A DNA stretch of 64,000 bases from Simonsiella muelleri ATCC 29453 (GTDB taxonomy: Bacteria > Pseudomonadota > Gammaproteobacteria > Burkholderiales > Neisseriaceae): assembly GCF_002951835.1 (NCBI RefSeq), contig NZ_CP019448.1:620001-684000 (forward strand), read 5' to 3'. The notes beneath the pieces are model-generated. The model did no database searches. It had not been told where the DNA came from and saw nothing but the letters and a program-made list of their open reading frames with translations. Made by a program: the position numbers and the translations under genes. Shown here one piece after another: positions 25,128 to 33,814 of this stretch. Every line of letters starts with the position of its first letter. The first letter of the stretch is position 1.

Positions 25128-25221
25128 ATGCGCAAACTGCAAAACACGCTCTACATCAGCACCCAAGGCAGCTGTCCGCATAAGGAGCAGGAGACGATCG
25201 CGCAGTTATTGGTAAAACAGA
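25128..25221 (+). pseudogene. cas1: Probable 5' remnant of cas1 (type I-C like)
   Basis: After an AAGGAG ribosome site the frame gives MRKLQNTLYISTQGS, which is how type I-C Cas1 proteins of Neisseriaceae start, then CPHKEQETIAQLL and loses resemblance before a DUS hairpin. Only about 30 codons remain; no repeats, cas2 or cas4 are found nearby. GC is higher than in the RT gene just upstream. The match is short, so this is moderately sure at best. Confidence 0.5.
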
Positions 25222-25228
25222 AGCATTC

Positions 25229-25260
25229 AGGCAGCCTGAAAGTTTTTTCAGGCTGCTTTT
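25229..25260. terminator. Tight inverted DUS hairpin with T-run
   Basis: AGGCAGCCTGAAA, two bases, then TTTTTTCAGGCTGC and TTTT. A strong stem for the plus strand and, with flanking A residues, also usable by the minus-strand gene at 25271. Confidence 0.65.
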
Positions 25261-25270
25261 ATGGTGTGAA

Positions 25271-25804
25271 TTATTTTATGGCTGAATGGGTTTGGGTTTT
25301 CACAGCTTGCGTGGTTTGATTTTTCACGTCTTCAGCAGTAGTTTTTTCAGTTTTGGTTTCCACAGCCTGTGTGGTTTGATTTTTCACGTCTTCGGCGGTG
25401 GTTTTGGCGGTTTTGGTTTTTACCGCATCTTTGATAATTTGTGATTTAGTATTTGATTTGGTGGTTTTTTGGGGTGTGGACACACCATTCACAGCTTCCC
25501 AAGCCTTATTCAATCGCAAACCTGCATCTTTCAATTTAGCGTCATAAGTTAATTGTACTTCTTCGCGCAACATAAATTCAGTGCGTAATTTATTAACTTC
25601 TAATTGAGTATTTTCCAACTTTTTTTCTGCTGATTTCAAACGAGCTTGCAAATTGGTTAAACTGGCACTGTCATTGGCTTGCGCTTTGAGTAGATTTTGA
25701 TAATTCATTTGTGCGGCTGCCAATTCATTGGCTTGTTCGGCATTGCCCGCATGAGCCACAGGCAGTAATAAAATTACCGCCCAAATTAAAGAACGCTTTT
25801 GCAT
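25271..25804 (-). CDS. Exported coiled-coil protein with 20-residue repeats
   Basis: 177 residues with a signal peptide (MQKRSLIWAVILLLPVAHAG). Residues ~22-95 form a long coiled coil (ANELAAAQMNYQNLLKAQ, LKSAEKKLENTQLEVNKL). The C-terminus has two near-identical 20-residue repeats, TTAEDVKNQTTQAV..T.T, encoded by a 60-bp tandem repeat (25309 and 25369). Thr/Lys/Ala-rich tails like this are low-complexity linkers or wall contacts. Periplasmic, function unknown. The repeats could expand and shrink by slippage. Confidence 0.65.
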   Translation of the reverse strand: MQKRSLIWAVILLLPVAHAGNAEQANELAAAQMNYQNLLKAQANDSASLTNLQARLKSAEKKLENTQLEVNKLRTEFMLREEVQLTYDAKLKDAGLRLNKAWEAVNGVSTPQKTTKSNTKSQIIKDAVKTKTAKTTAEDVKNQTTQAVETKTEKTTAEDVKNQTTQAVKTQTHSAIK

Positions 25805-25911
25805 GATAATTCCTTAAATTTTTGAAACAATTAAATGTTTATAAAATCTGTAATTTTATCATGCCCAACCAATCAATTGATTGAAAAAATGCAAGTCCAA
25901 AAATGCGTTAT

Positions 25912-26358
25912 TTAGCGACAAGCTACGGCAAACTGCCTATCTGCCATTGTTCCGCGTTGAATGGGCATAGGGGGAATGGGATTGGTAGTGTAGCGTTCTT
26001 GCGACACAATTTTACCTTTATCGTCTAAAAACTGCACGGCGGTTAAGCGAAAACTGTGATTTTTGCAATTAAATTCCCAATCGCTCACAGCAACTTTAAA
26101 ATAAGGCGTATCGCTGTATCGTTCGCGTTGCGGGTTAATAACGATTTTACGGTCGCGCAACCACGCTAGATTGCCATTTTTTTTCAGGCTGCCTGCATCG
26201 TAAGACACGACTATATTACCGTTATTAACGTTGCCCAGCGGTTTCCATGAACCTGCGACTTTGGGGGCATTTCTCACGGCTTGACTGGTGCCATTGCTGC
26301 CGCACGCCGCCAAAACCAAACCCACTAATAACATGCCAACATATTGAAATAAACGCAT
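25912..26358 (-). CDS. Lipoprotein, surface-adhesin E-like
   Basis: 148 residues from the second ATG (26358), since GGAG is 7 nt before it and only 1 nt before the first ATG. The lipobox LVLAAC gives a lipidated Cys near residue 20. The mature part has WKPLGNVNNGNIVVSYDAGSL, SDWEFNCKNHSFRL with a conserved Cys and a final Cys, matching the pattern of the Haemophilus protein E domain (beta-sandwich with one disulfide). Probably an outer-membrane lipoprotein. Function here is inferred from that loose resemblance only. Confidence 0.65.
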   Translation of the reverse strand: MRLFQYVGMLLVGLVLAACGSNGTSQAVRNAPKVAGSWKPLGNVNNGNIVVSYDAGSLKKNGNLAWLRDRKIVINPQRERYSDTPYFKVAVSDWEFNCKNHSFRLTAVQFLDDKGKIVSQERYTTNPIPPMPIQRGTMADRQFAVACR

Positions 26359-26623
26359 CGTCATACTCCATCAAAATTTAGAATAAAAAATAAAAGTGTG
26401 TTCCATTGTGGCAAAATCTAAATTATCTTGCAAATTTTTCCACACGAAATCAGAAAACTTAACAGGCAGCCTGAAAAAAAATAAAATAAATTTTCATAAA
26501 AATAAAATAGTTAATTAATAATTTGAAAAATAATCATACAAAGCACTTGCTAAATTTTGTGGATTCTATATAATTCAAAACTTCAGTGCAGCGCAAATCA
26601 AAAAACAAAGCATTGAACCACCA

Positions 26624-26708
26624 GCCCAGGTGGCGAAATTGGTAGACGCAGGGGACTCAAAATCCCCCGCCGCAAGGTGTGTCGGTTCGAGTCCGACCCT
26701 GGGCACCA
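26624..26708 (+). tRNA. tRNA-Leu (CAA)
   Basis: 85 nt, acceptor GCCCAGG paired with CCTGGGC, encoded CCA, long variable arm (class II) and anticodon loop CTCAAAA giving CAA. The intergenic 26365-26623 before it holds one DUS and AT-rich promoter-like sequence. Confidence 0.96.
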
Positions 26709-26716
26709 AAATTCTT

Positions 26717-26744
26717 AAACTCCCGAGTGGGAGTTTGATTTTTA
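26717..26744 (+). terminator. Terminator after tRNA-Leu
   Basis: AAACTCCC-GAGT-GGGAGTTT followed by GATTTTT. Confidence 0.8.
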
Positions 26745-26785
26745 GTTTCATCTTAAATTACTCCTTTTTTACTCCAATTAGGTTT

Positions 26786-26810
26786 GTCCCACTTTTGTGG
26801 GACTTTTTTT
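26786..26810 (+). terminator. Second terminator downstream of tRNA-Leu
   Basis: GTCCCAC-TTTT-GTGGGAC followed by seven T. A stronger back-up to the one at 26717. Confidence 0.85.
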
Positions 26811-26879
26811 ATTTCAGGCTGCCTGAAGTCTTGAAATCATGCTATCTGTGTTAAAATCCAAGATTCCATTTTGTTATTG

Positions 26880-26970
26880 TAATAGTCGTTTAAAATTAAA
26901 AATACTACTGCGTGTTGCCACACACAGTGGATGTCGTCATCTCGTATCATTTTTATTTGAGTCCACTATA
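26880..26970. repeat. Correia-like element upstream of tamA
   Basis: TAATAGTCGTTTAAAATTAAA at the left and ATTTTTATTTGAGTCCACTATA at the right, about 90 bp. The right end is of the GTCCACTATA type and so mixes two end types. The tamA start is 31 nt further on, so the element provides the leader. Confidence 0.65.
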
Positions 26971-27000
26971 TTTTTATTTTGAGTTTGAGAAAGAATTGTG

Positions 27001-29079
27001 ATGAAATTTCGCCGCACCCCACTTGTTTTGGCATTGATGTTGGTTTTCCAATCATATTGCGTTCGTGCTGATGATGTGGTGAACACTCAACTACTCAAAG
27101 CGACTGGCGCAAAAGTCGCCATAGAAACCGCCGATTATGCCATCAATCAAATTCAAAATAATAATAATCAAAATGATAACGAGCAAATTGATTCGCAAAT
27201 ATCCACCCAAAAATCTTCAGGCAGCCTGAAAGAAAATTCCCCAGAATCCACAACCCAAAGTGATACCACTGTACCCAAAAAACGTAGCTGGAAATTTTGG
27301 AAAAAAGACCGTGAACAAGAAGCCAAACAAGAAGCCCTTGAAATGGTTCAGGAAAAAGAATTAACACCAAAGTATCCTATTAAAGTCCATACAGAAAAAC
27401 AAGAAATTACCGAATTACTGGAAAAACATTTACCCATCATCAGCTACCAAAAACGTGAAGAAATGGATGATGAGCAAATCAGCTATTTGGTAGAAGATAC
27501 TCCCAAAGATGTCCAAAATTTGGTGCGTACCGAAGGCTATTTCAACGCTAAAACCCAAATCACACCGCAGCCTGAAAAAAAAGGGTATCGCGTTGATGTG
27601 AACTTGGGAAAACAAACCGTGATTGATAATGTAAACGTGGCTTTGGTGGGCGATGTTTTGCAAGACAATGCGTTAGCTAGCTATTATAAACAAGCACTTA
27701 GTGGCTGGAAATTGCCAGTGGGCGCACAATTTCGTCAGGAAGATTGGGGCGCGAGTAAGGTGTCCGTGTTGGGTGCGGTAACGCGGAAAAAATACCCATT
27801 GGCGCGACTATCGCAAACGCAAGCTACCATCAACCCAAACACCCAAACAGCGGATTTAAATGTGATGGTGGATAGCCATCAGCCTATTTATTTTGGTGAT
27901 TTGCAAATTTCTGGCAATCAGCGTTATCCGCAATCGGTCATCAGTGGTTTGGCGGATTTTAAGGCTGGTGATGCGTATGATTTAGATAAATTGCTGGATT
28001 ATCAACAGGCTTTGGAAAGCGACAGCCATTATTCTGGCGCATCGGTGCAGGCGGATTTTGATGCAATGGTGAATGACCGTGTACCTGTGAAAGTGGCGGT
28101 GTCAGAAGTAAAACGACAAAAAGTTGAAGCTGGTTTGAGTTTTGATTCCGAATATGGATTGGGCGGCAAATTAAGCTATGACCACTACAATTTATTTAAT
28201 CGTGGTTATGTGGGTTCGGTATCAGTGGAAGCGGACAAATATCAAACCTTATTTGGTTTAGGAATTAGCCAACCACGTGATGCAAAAGGACAGTATTTTA
28301 CCAGTAATGTGAGTTATAACCGCAGTACCACGCAAAATTTAGAAAAACGCGCCATCAGTTCGGGAGTCTGGCATGTCCACGATAAAAATGACACGGAATT
28401 GCGTTATGGTATTGAGTTTATTGGAGAAGATTCTCGCGTTCCTGATGAAAACATTGAATTGGGCAAAAGTTTCGCTACCATGCTCACCGTACAGTGGAAA
28501 CGCCATAATTTAGAAACCCAAATGCGTCCACAAAATGGTTATTATGCTGATGTGAAATTGGGGACAACTTTAGGAAAAGTGTTATCGTCTGCAATGATGA
28601 TGCGTGGAGTGGCGAGTGGCGGTTATTATTTTACGCCTGAAAACAAGAAATTAGGCACATTGGTAACCCGTGGCAACATCGGCTACGTTTACACCAACAA
28701 AGACGAAGTCAATGGCGAAGTGCCTACCAGTTTGATGTTTCGCACAGGTGGCGCAAGTACAGTACGCGGTTACGAATTGGACAGTATCGGCTGGCGCGTC
28801 CCAAATAGTAACACCGTGCTGCCTGAAAGAGCCATGGCGGTCGCCAGTGTAGAATATCAATACCCGATTCAGAAAAAACTCATGGGGCAAGAATTTGCGG
28901 TGGCGGTATTCCACGATGTGGGCGGTACGTCAGAGACATTCCAAGACATCAAATGGAAACACGGTACGGGTTTGGGATTGCGTTGGTACAGTCCAGTTGC
29001 GCCATTTTCGTTTGATTTAGCGTATGGTCATCAGGATAAAAAACTCCGTTGGCATATTAGTTTAGGAACGCGTTTTTAA
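27001..29079 (+). CDS. tamA: Translocation and assembly module protein TamA (Omp85 family)
   Basis: 692 residues from the ATG at 27001 (a GTG precedes it). Signal peptide MKFRRTPLVLALMLVFQSYCVRA, then a low-complexity Gln/Asn-rich stretch with an in-frame DUS (SSGSLKEN). Residues ~125-370 hold the POTRA domains, with LVEDTPKDVQNLVRTEGYF and IYFGDLQISGNQRYPQSVI. The rest is the 16-strand barrel, ending YGHQDKKLRWHISLGTRF with the C-terminal Phe; the RGYELDSIGWRVP segment carries the VRGY motif of the L6 loop. With TamB it inserts outer membrane proteins. No tamB lies downstream, where it is often found. Confidence 0.9.
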   Translation: MKFRRTPLVLALMLVFQSYCVRADDVVNTQLLKATGAKVAIETADYAINQIQNNNNQNDNEQIDSQISTQKSSGSLKENSPESTTQSDTTVPKKRSWKFWKKDREQEAKQEALEMVQEKELTPKYPIKVHTEKQEITELLEKHLPIISYQKREEMDDEQISYLVEDTPKDVQNLVRTEGYFNAKTQITPQPEKKGYRVDVNLGKQTVIDNVNVALVGDVLQDNALASYYKQALSGWKLPVGAQFRQEDWGASKVSVLGAVTRKKYPLARLSQTQATINPNTQTADLNVMVDSHQPIYFGDLQISGNQRYPQSVISGLADFKAGDAYDLDKLLDYQQALESDSHYSGASVQADFDAMVNDRVPVKVAVSEVKRQKVEAGLSFDSEYGLGGKLSYDHYNLFNRGYVGSVSVEADKYQTLFGLGISQPRDAKGQYFTSNVSYNRSTTQNLEKRAISSGVWHVHDKNDTELRYGIEFIGEDSRVPDENIELGKSFATMLTVQWKRHNLETQMRPQNGYYADVKLGTTLGKVLSSAMMMRGVASGGYYFTPENKKLGTLVTRGNIGYVYTNKDEVNGEVPTSLMFRTGGASTVRGYELDSIGWRVPNSNTVLPERAMAVASVEYQYPIQKKLMGQEFAVAVFHDVGGTSETFQDIKWKHGTGLGLRWYSPVAPFSFDLAYGHQDKKLRWHISLGTRF

Positions 29080-29252
29080 GAGCCTGTATTCATAGCAAAC
29101 GTAAAATGGATTTTTGTCATCTTGTCCTATTTTTATTTGAAACAACTATATGGTGAATTAAAATTGCCATTCCCTAGCGTTACCTACGTCCTTATGTACT
29201 ATTCGTACACGGTGGACGTGGTCGCCTAGGGAATTTTTATTTGAAACGACTC
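29079..29252. repeat. Composite of MITE family A end and Correia-like element
   Basis: The tamA stop TAA runs straight into GAGCCTGTATTCATAGC (one end of family A), then TTGTCCTATTTTTATTTGAAACAACTATA, an end of the TATAGTCGTTT type, then a further unit with GTACACGGTGGACGTGG and TTTTTATTTGAAACGACT. Looks like nested or successive insertions. The whole gap 29080-29430 contains no gene. Confidence 0.55.
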
Positions 29253-29430
29253 ACCAAGGTTTCAGGCAGCCTTTTTGTGAATTTCTATGTAATGTTATTG
29301 TATAACAATTTGATATAAAACAATTTTTCTGTAAATTACTTTGACAATTAAGCATCAAAAGCGAATAATCATTTTCTAAGAAATTAATCAGTTTCCCTTT
29401 CTTTTCAATCAATATGATAGGAGCAATTCC

Positions 29431-30471
29431 ATGAAAGCCATGGTTTATTACGGCGAAAATGACATTCGTTTTGAAGAACATGCTAAACCCACCCTTATTG
29501 AATCTACCGATGCCATTGTGCGCATTACGAAAACCACTATTTGTGGAACAGATTTGGGTATTTGGAAAGGCAAAAACCCTGAAATTGATGCAGGTCGTAT
29601 TTTGGGGCATGAAGGTATTGGGATTGTTGAAGAAGTCGGTGCAGGTGTCAAAAATATCAAAGTCGGCGACAAAGTAATCATTTCATGTGTGTCCAAATGC
29701 TGCACTTGCGACAATTGCAAACAGCAATTGTATTCACATTGTCGTAACGGCGGTTGGATTTTGGGCTACATGATTGATGGCACGCAAGCTGAATTTGTTC
29801 GTACACCTTATGCAGATAATAGCTTGATTGTATTACCTGATTCTGTAAATGAAGAAGTAGCGTTGTTATTATCGGACGCGTTACCGACTGCCCACGAGAT
29901 TGGTGTGCAATACGGCGATGTCAAACCAGGCGACACGGTATTTATTGCGGGTGCGGGTCCTGTGGGTATGTCGGCGTTGTTGACTGCACAATTGTACAGC
30001 CCTGCTACACTGATTGTGTGCGACATGGACGAAAACCGCTTGAAATTGGCCAAAGAATTGGGCGCAACACATACCATTAATCCAGTATCAGGCGATGTAT
30101 CTAAACAAGTATTTGATATTGTAGGACAAGATGGCGTAGATGTAGCGATTGAAGCAGTTGGTTTACCCGCTACTTGGGACTTGTGTCAAGAGATTGTGAA
30201 AGCTGGCGGTAATTTGGCAGTAGTAGGCGTTCACGGAAAACCTGTTGATTTTAAATTGGAAAAATTGTGGATTAAAAATTTGAAAATCACAACAGGCTTG
30301 GTTAATGCCAACACCACCGAAATGTTAATGAAAGCTATTTCAACCAGCAGCGTGGATTACACCAAAATGCTGACACATCATTTTAAATTCAGTGAGTTAG
30401 AACAAGCATATGACGTGTTCAAACACGCCGCCGAACACAATGCCATGAAAGTTGTTTTGACGATGGATTAA
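29431..30471 (+). CDS. Zinc-dependent alcohol dehydrogenase family protein
   Basis: 346 residues; ATG preceded by GGAG. Medium-chain dehydrogenase layout: ICGTDLGIWKG (zinc Cys), GHEGIGIVEEVG (zinc His-Glu), four structural-zinc cysteines in CVSKCCTCDNCKQQLYSHC, and the NAD-binding GAGPVGMSALL near residue 172 with a CDMDENRLKLAKELGA strand. Oxidises or reduces an alcohol/aldehyde with NAD(P). The precise substrate is not evident; related Neisseriaceae proteins are annotated as AdhC-like. Stop codon TAA is shared with the end of a MITE. Confidence 0.88.
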   Translation: MKAMVYYGENDIRFEEHAKPTLIESTDAIVRITKTTICGTDLGIWKGKNPEIDAGRILGHEGIGIVEEVGAGVKNIKVGDKVIISCVSKCCTCDNCKQQLYSHCRNGGWILGYMIDGTQAEFVRTPYADNSLIVLPDSVNEEVALLLSDALPTAHEIGVQYGDVKPGDTVFIAGAGPVGMSALLTAQLYSPATLIVCDMDENRLKLAKELGATHTINPVSGDVSKQVFDIVGQDGVDVAIEAVGLPATWDLCQEIVKAGGNLAVVGVHGKPVDFKLEKLWIKNLKITTGLVNANTTEMLMKAISTSSVDYTKMLTHHFKFSELEQAYDVFKHAAEHNAMKVVLTMD

Positions 30472-30622
30472 GAACCTGTGTTTCACAGCCAAGCGCGATG
30501 TCTTTTTGTCCCAGTTGGTACGTCTGTTGCGTTGAATTTCAGATCAATAGATAAAATTCGCCTTACATTCGTACCAACTGGAACAGAAATTCATTTTACG
30601 TTAGCTGTGAATACAGGTTCTA
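30469..30622. repeat. MITE family A, copy 2
   Basis: TAAGAACCTGTGTTTCACAG to CTGTGAATACAGGTTCTA, 154 bp, with the GTCCCAGTTGGTACG / CGTACCAACTGGAAC inner inverted repeat. Its first TAA is the stop codon of the dehydrogenase gene. Confidence 0.8.
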
Positions 30623-30648
30623 AAATTTTGGCGTGATTCAGGCAGCCT

Positions 30649-30760
30649 GAAACCTTTGCAAAATCCTTATTTTTATCAAAACTAGAAATTAAAATCTAAA
30701 TTATCAATTAGATAAAATTTTAAGATTTTTGTTTTTGAAGGGGTTGCAAAGGTTTCGGTC
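30649..30760. repeat. MITE family D, copy 2
   Basis: AAACCTTTGCAAAATCC and GGGTTGCAAAGGTTTCGG are inverted ends 112 bp apart around an AT-rich middle. Related to the element at 6846-7027 but without the dRS3-like palindromes. The gap 30472-30812 has no gene. Confidence 0.6.
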
Positions 30761-30812
30761 TAAAAAATCAAAATTCATTTTAAAATCATCAAAAACAAGT
30801 TTTGCAACAGTT

Positions 30813-31517
30813 TTAGCCAGCGTGTAACACAAAAATGGCTGGGCGTTTTTTCAGATTGGGTAATTGTGCCAATTTACGCCAGTCGGCGACGGTTTTGCTG
30901 ATGATTTGCTGGCTGGGCAACGTCAAATCACACGCCACACACAACCGCGTTTCAGGCTGTAACACCGCCAACGCATCCGCCAATAAAGCGTCATTACGGT
31001 AGGGTGTTTCAATGAAAATTTGTGTTTCTTGGGTTTGACGCGAACGCATTTCCAAAGTTTTCAGGCTGCCTGAACGCCCATCTTTGTCTACTGGCAAATA
31101 ACCTTTAAAAGCGAAACTTTGCCCATTTGCACCCGATGCCATCAACGCCAACACAATACTGGTTGCCCCCACCAATGGTTTCACTTCAAAGCCTTCGCGA
31201 TGCGCCAAAGCCACCGCCTGTGCGCCAGGGTCAGCAATTGCAGGGCAGCCTGCTTCACTGACTAAACCCATGTCGCGCCCATCACGCAAAGGCTGCAACA
31301 ATGCGACAACATCATTGGTTGGTGTGTGTTCATTGAGTGTTTGCAAATTCAATTCACGAATCGGCGTGCTGACAAAATGCTTGAGATGAGCGCGAGCAGT
31401 TTTTTCAGCTTCTACAATAAAATCAGTCAGATGACTAATTTGTACCAATTCATGTGGCAGCAAACAAGGCGCATCTGGTGCACCCAATGGTGTGGGAATC
31501 AGGTAAAGTGTTGGCAT
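30813..31517 (-). CDS. SAM-dependent methyltransferase, tetrapyrrole methylase fold (RsmI-related)
   Basis: 234 residues. The start LYLIPTPLGAP, VSEAGCPAIADPGAQAVALA with the Gly-rich SAM pocket, and LVGATSIVLALMASGANGQSFAFKGYLP match the RsmI/YraL branch, with IETPYRNDALLADAL after. True RsmI 2'-O-methylates 16S rRNA C1402; this protein is shorter and diverges (for example at the N-terminus), so it is likely the second, less-studied paralogue found in beta-proteobacteria. A DUS encodes GRSGSLK mid-protein. Confidence 0.8.
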   Translation of the reverse strand: MPTLYLIPTPLGAPDAPCLLPHELVQISHLTDFIVEAEKTARAHLKHFVSTPIRELNLQTLNEHTPTNDVVALLQPLRDGRDMGLVSEAGCPAIADPGAQAVALAHREGFEVKPLVGATSIVLALMASGANGQSFAFKGYLPVDKDGRSGSLKTLEMRSRQTQETQIFIETPYRNDALLADALAVLQPETRLCVACDLTLPSQQIISKTVADWRKLAQLPNLKKRPAIFVLHAG

Positions 31518-31569
31518 ATTTATTTGAATGGTTTTGTTAAGAAAATTTGTCAGGCTGAAAACATATTTA

Positions 31570-31704
31570 AAAACCTGTGTTTGTCAGATTGATAACTTGA
31601 TTTTTTGACCATTTTTGCGAATAAAAGGCGGCTTTTAAGCCAACGCAATAGACGCATGAAGTGGCAATAAAAGCAAACTATTAAGATTATGAACACAGAT
31701 TCTA
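31570..31704. repeat. MITE family B, long copy
   Basis: AAACCTGTGTTTGTCAGATT and ATTATGAACACAGATTCTA are degenerate inverted ends, with a GGCGGCTTTTAAGCC hairpin between. Short versions are at 53718 and 59266. Confidence 0.45.
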
Positions 31705-32415
31705 AGATAAATCCAATGAGTTTTTAGCAAATTGTTGCTGGCTTGGCGCAAGTGAGCGCACATAATCATTCACAATTTTACGAATTTGAGCATCTTGTTT
31801 CATATTCGATTGTAATGACCATCTTGCCGCCATATACGTCAAATTTTGATTTTGATTGCGGTTATTGGCTTGATGATTAATGACCAAATCCACCAATTTG
31901 TGGATGGCTTGCGGATTACCTGTAGCAAAAAAGGTTGTCCACAACACGTCCAAATCACTGGGCGACAACAATTCACGATTTAAAGGTTCTTTTAAATCAG
32001 GAAGTTGTGATAATTCATAACGTTCCGATTCGGTTAGTTCCAACGATTTCAGGCAGCGTTTAGCTGAAGACGTATCCGCAAATTGAAAAAAAGGAGCAAT
32101 ATCAGCATGCTGATGTTTTTCTTTCATTTTTTTACACCAGCTTCGGGTACGAAATGGGTGTTGTTTAATGATTTGTGCGCCCCACAGCCAAGTATTCAAA
32201 CGTGCTTGGCTTTGCGTTTCAAACACAGGCAAATCAATCAATTGATTTGATAATTCAAATGCGTGCTTGACATCTGGATGCTGATAATAAGTTTGTACTT
32301 GTTTAGCAACCAGTTCGCCATCTGTATCTTCATTTAAATCAATAATATCATTATGTTGTGCTTGTGCCAGTGTGGTTACCACACACATTAGCAATATTGC
32401 CGCCTTATGTTTCAT
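31702..32415 (-). CDS. Exported protein of unknown function
   Basis: 237 residues with signal peptide MKHKAAILLMCVVTTLAQAQ and a good ribosome site (AAGGAT). The mature protein is helical and polar, with RTRSWCKKMKEKHQ and SSAKRCLKSLELTESERYEL carrying its two cysteines, and LDVLWTTFFATGNPQAIHKL VDLVI-type repeats resembling TPR-like helices. Periplasmic; no family recognised. It lies downstream of plsX on the same strand with a ~36-nt gap and could be in its transcript. Confidence 0.6.
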   Translation of the reverse strand: MKHKAAILLMCVVTTLAQAQHNDIIDLNEDTDGELVAKQVQTYYQHPDVKHAFELSNQLIDLPVFETQSQARLNTWLWGAQIIKQHPFRTRSWCKKMKEKHQHADIAPFFQFADTSSAKRCLKSLELTESERYELSQLPDLKEPLNRELLSPSDLDVLWTTFFATGNPQAIHKLVDLVINHQANNRNQNQNLTYMAARWSLQSNMKQDAQIRKIVNDYVRSLAPSQQQFAKNSLDLS

Positions 32416-32451
32416 GGAATTATCCTTAATATAATAAAATTTGCAGGCTGT

Positions 32452-33516
32452 TTAAACTTCACTTCCTGTCATACTGGCTTGTTCTGCCAGCATTTTTTTC
32501 TCTTGAAATTGTGTTAATTGTGTAGCAACACTTTGTTCAATTTTATGTAAACTATCAGCTTGCGCTTCATGGAATGCTTCTTCCAACGCGTAGGCAAAGC
32601 CCACTGCATCCGTGCCACCATGACTTTTAATCACCACACCACGCAAACCCAAAAAAATCGCACCATTAAAGCGACGCGGGTCTAATTTTTGTTTGAATCC
32701 GTTTAATGCAGGTTTGGCAGCCACGCCGCCCAGTTTCGTCCAAAGATTGCGATGAAATTCGGTTCGGATTTCATTGCCCATGAATTTTACTGCACCTTCA
32801 ATGGTTTTCAACACAATATTGCCAACAAAACCGTCCGCGACCACAACGTCAACTTCGCCTGTGAATACGCTGTTACCTTCAATATTGCCGATGAAATTCA
32901 AATTACTGTCTTTGAGTAATTTAAACGTTTGCTTCACGGCTTCTGTGCCTTTGATGTCTTCCGTGCCGATGTTGAGTAAACCCACGCGTGCTGGCACTTT
33001 TTCAGGTTTCAACGCTGCCACCAATTCGCTACCCATCACTGCAAATTGAAACAATTGTTCGGCGGTGCAATCCGCATTCGCGCCCAAATCCAACATCAAG
33101 GTCAAATGCCCATTTTGTGCGGGCAAAAATTTAGCGATAGCAGGACGTTCAATACCGTTGAGTGTTTTTAAAACAAATCGGGCGGTTGCCATCAATGCCC
33201 CCGTATTGCCTGCAGATACTGCCGCTTGGGCTTTACCATTTTTCACTTGTTCAATTGCCACACGCATAGAAGAATCTTTTTTATTTTTCAATGCGGATTG
33301 TGGGGCTTCGTCCATTTCCACGACTTGTGTGGCATGAATAATTTCAATGCGATTCAAAGGCGCGTTTACTGCCGCTAAAGCCGCGTGAATACTTTGTGCA
33401 TCGCCAACCATAATCAAATTAGCATCGGTTTGTTTGGCAAGAAAGGCGGCGGCGGCTGGTGCAGTAACGCCTAAACCAATGTCGCCACCCATCGCATCAA
33501 CAGACAAGGTAATCAT
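32452..33516 (-). CDS. plsX: Phosphate acyltransferase PlsX
   Basis: 354 residues: ITLSVDAMGGDIGLGVTAPA at the N-terminus, SALKNKKDSSMRVAIEQVK near residue 75, VSAGNTGALMATARFVLK near 100, LDLGANADCTAEQLFQFAVMG near 145, GNIEGNSVFTGEVDVVVADGFVGNIVLK near 215. It turns acyl-ACP into acyl phosphate for phospholipid synthesis at the membrane. The usual neighbours rpmF and fabH are missing; a MITE lies upstream instead. Confidence 0.95.
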   Translation of the reverse strand: MITLSVDAMGGDIGLGVTAPAAAAFLAKQTDANLIMVGDAQSIHAALAAVNAPLNRIEIIHATQVVEMDEAPQSALKNKKDSSMRVAIEQVKNGKAQAAVSAGNTGALMATARFVLKTLNGIERPAIAKFLPAQNGHLTLMLDLGANADCTAEQLFQFAVMGSELVAALKPEKVPARVGLLNIGTEDIKGTEAVKQTFKLLKDSNLNFIGNIEGNSVFTGEVDVVVADGFVGNIVLKTIEGAVKFMGNEIRTEFHRNLWTKLGGVAAKPALNGFKQKLDPRRFNGAIFLGLRGVVIKSHGGTDAVGFAYALEEAFHEAQADSLHKIEQSVATQLTQFQEKKMLAEQASMTGSEV

Positions 33517-33625
33517 ATTTGTATACTTCTTATTAAAAATGTTTTATTTTAACGCATTTAGGCTATTAAAGAATATTTTATTGACAAAATAATTAAATTA
33601 TCTCATTTTCAGGCTGCCTGAAAAT

Positions 33626-33791
33626 CAGAGCCTGTATTCACAGCCAAGCGTGATATCTTTTACCCCATTTAGCACGCCTGCTGCGTTGACTTTTATGCCA
33701 ATAGGAATGCTATTGGCATAAAATTTGCCTGACATTCGCACCAACTGGGACAACAAAAAGACATCGCGTTTGGCTGTGAATATGAGTTCTC
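33626..33791. repeat. MITE family A, copy 3
   Basis: GAGCCTGTATTCACAGCCAAGC to GCTGTGAATATGAGTTCT, 166 bp, with an inner palindrome TATGCCAATAGGAATGCTATTGGCATA. Lies between plsX and the CobW-type gene; the rest of 33517-33814 holds a DUS and nothing else. Confidence 0.75.
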
Positions 33792-33814
33792 AGGTTTTAG
33801 GCTATTAGAGTGGG

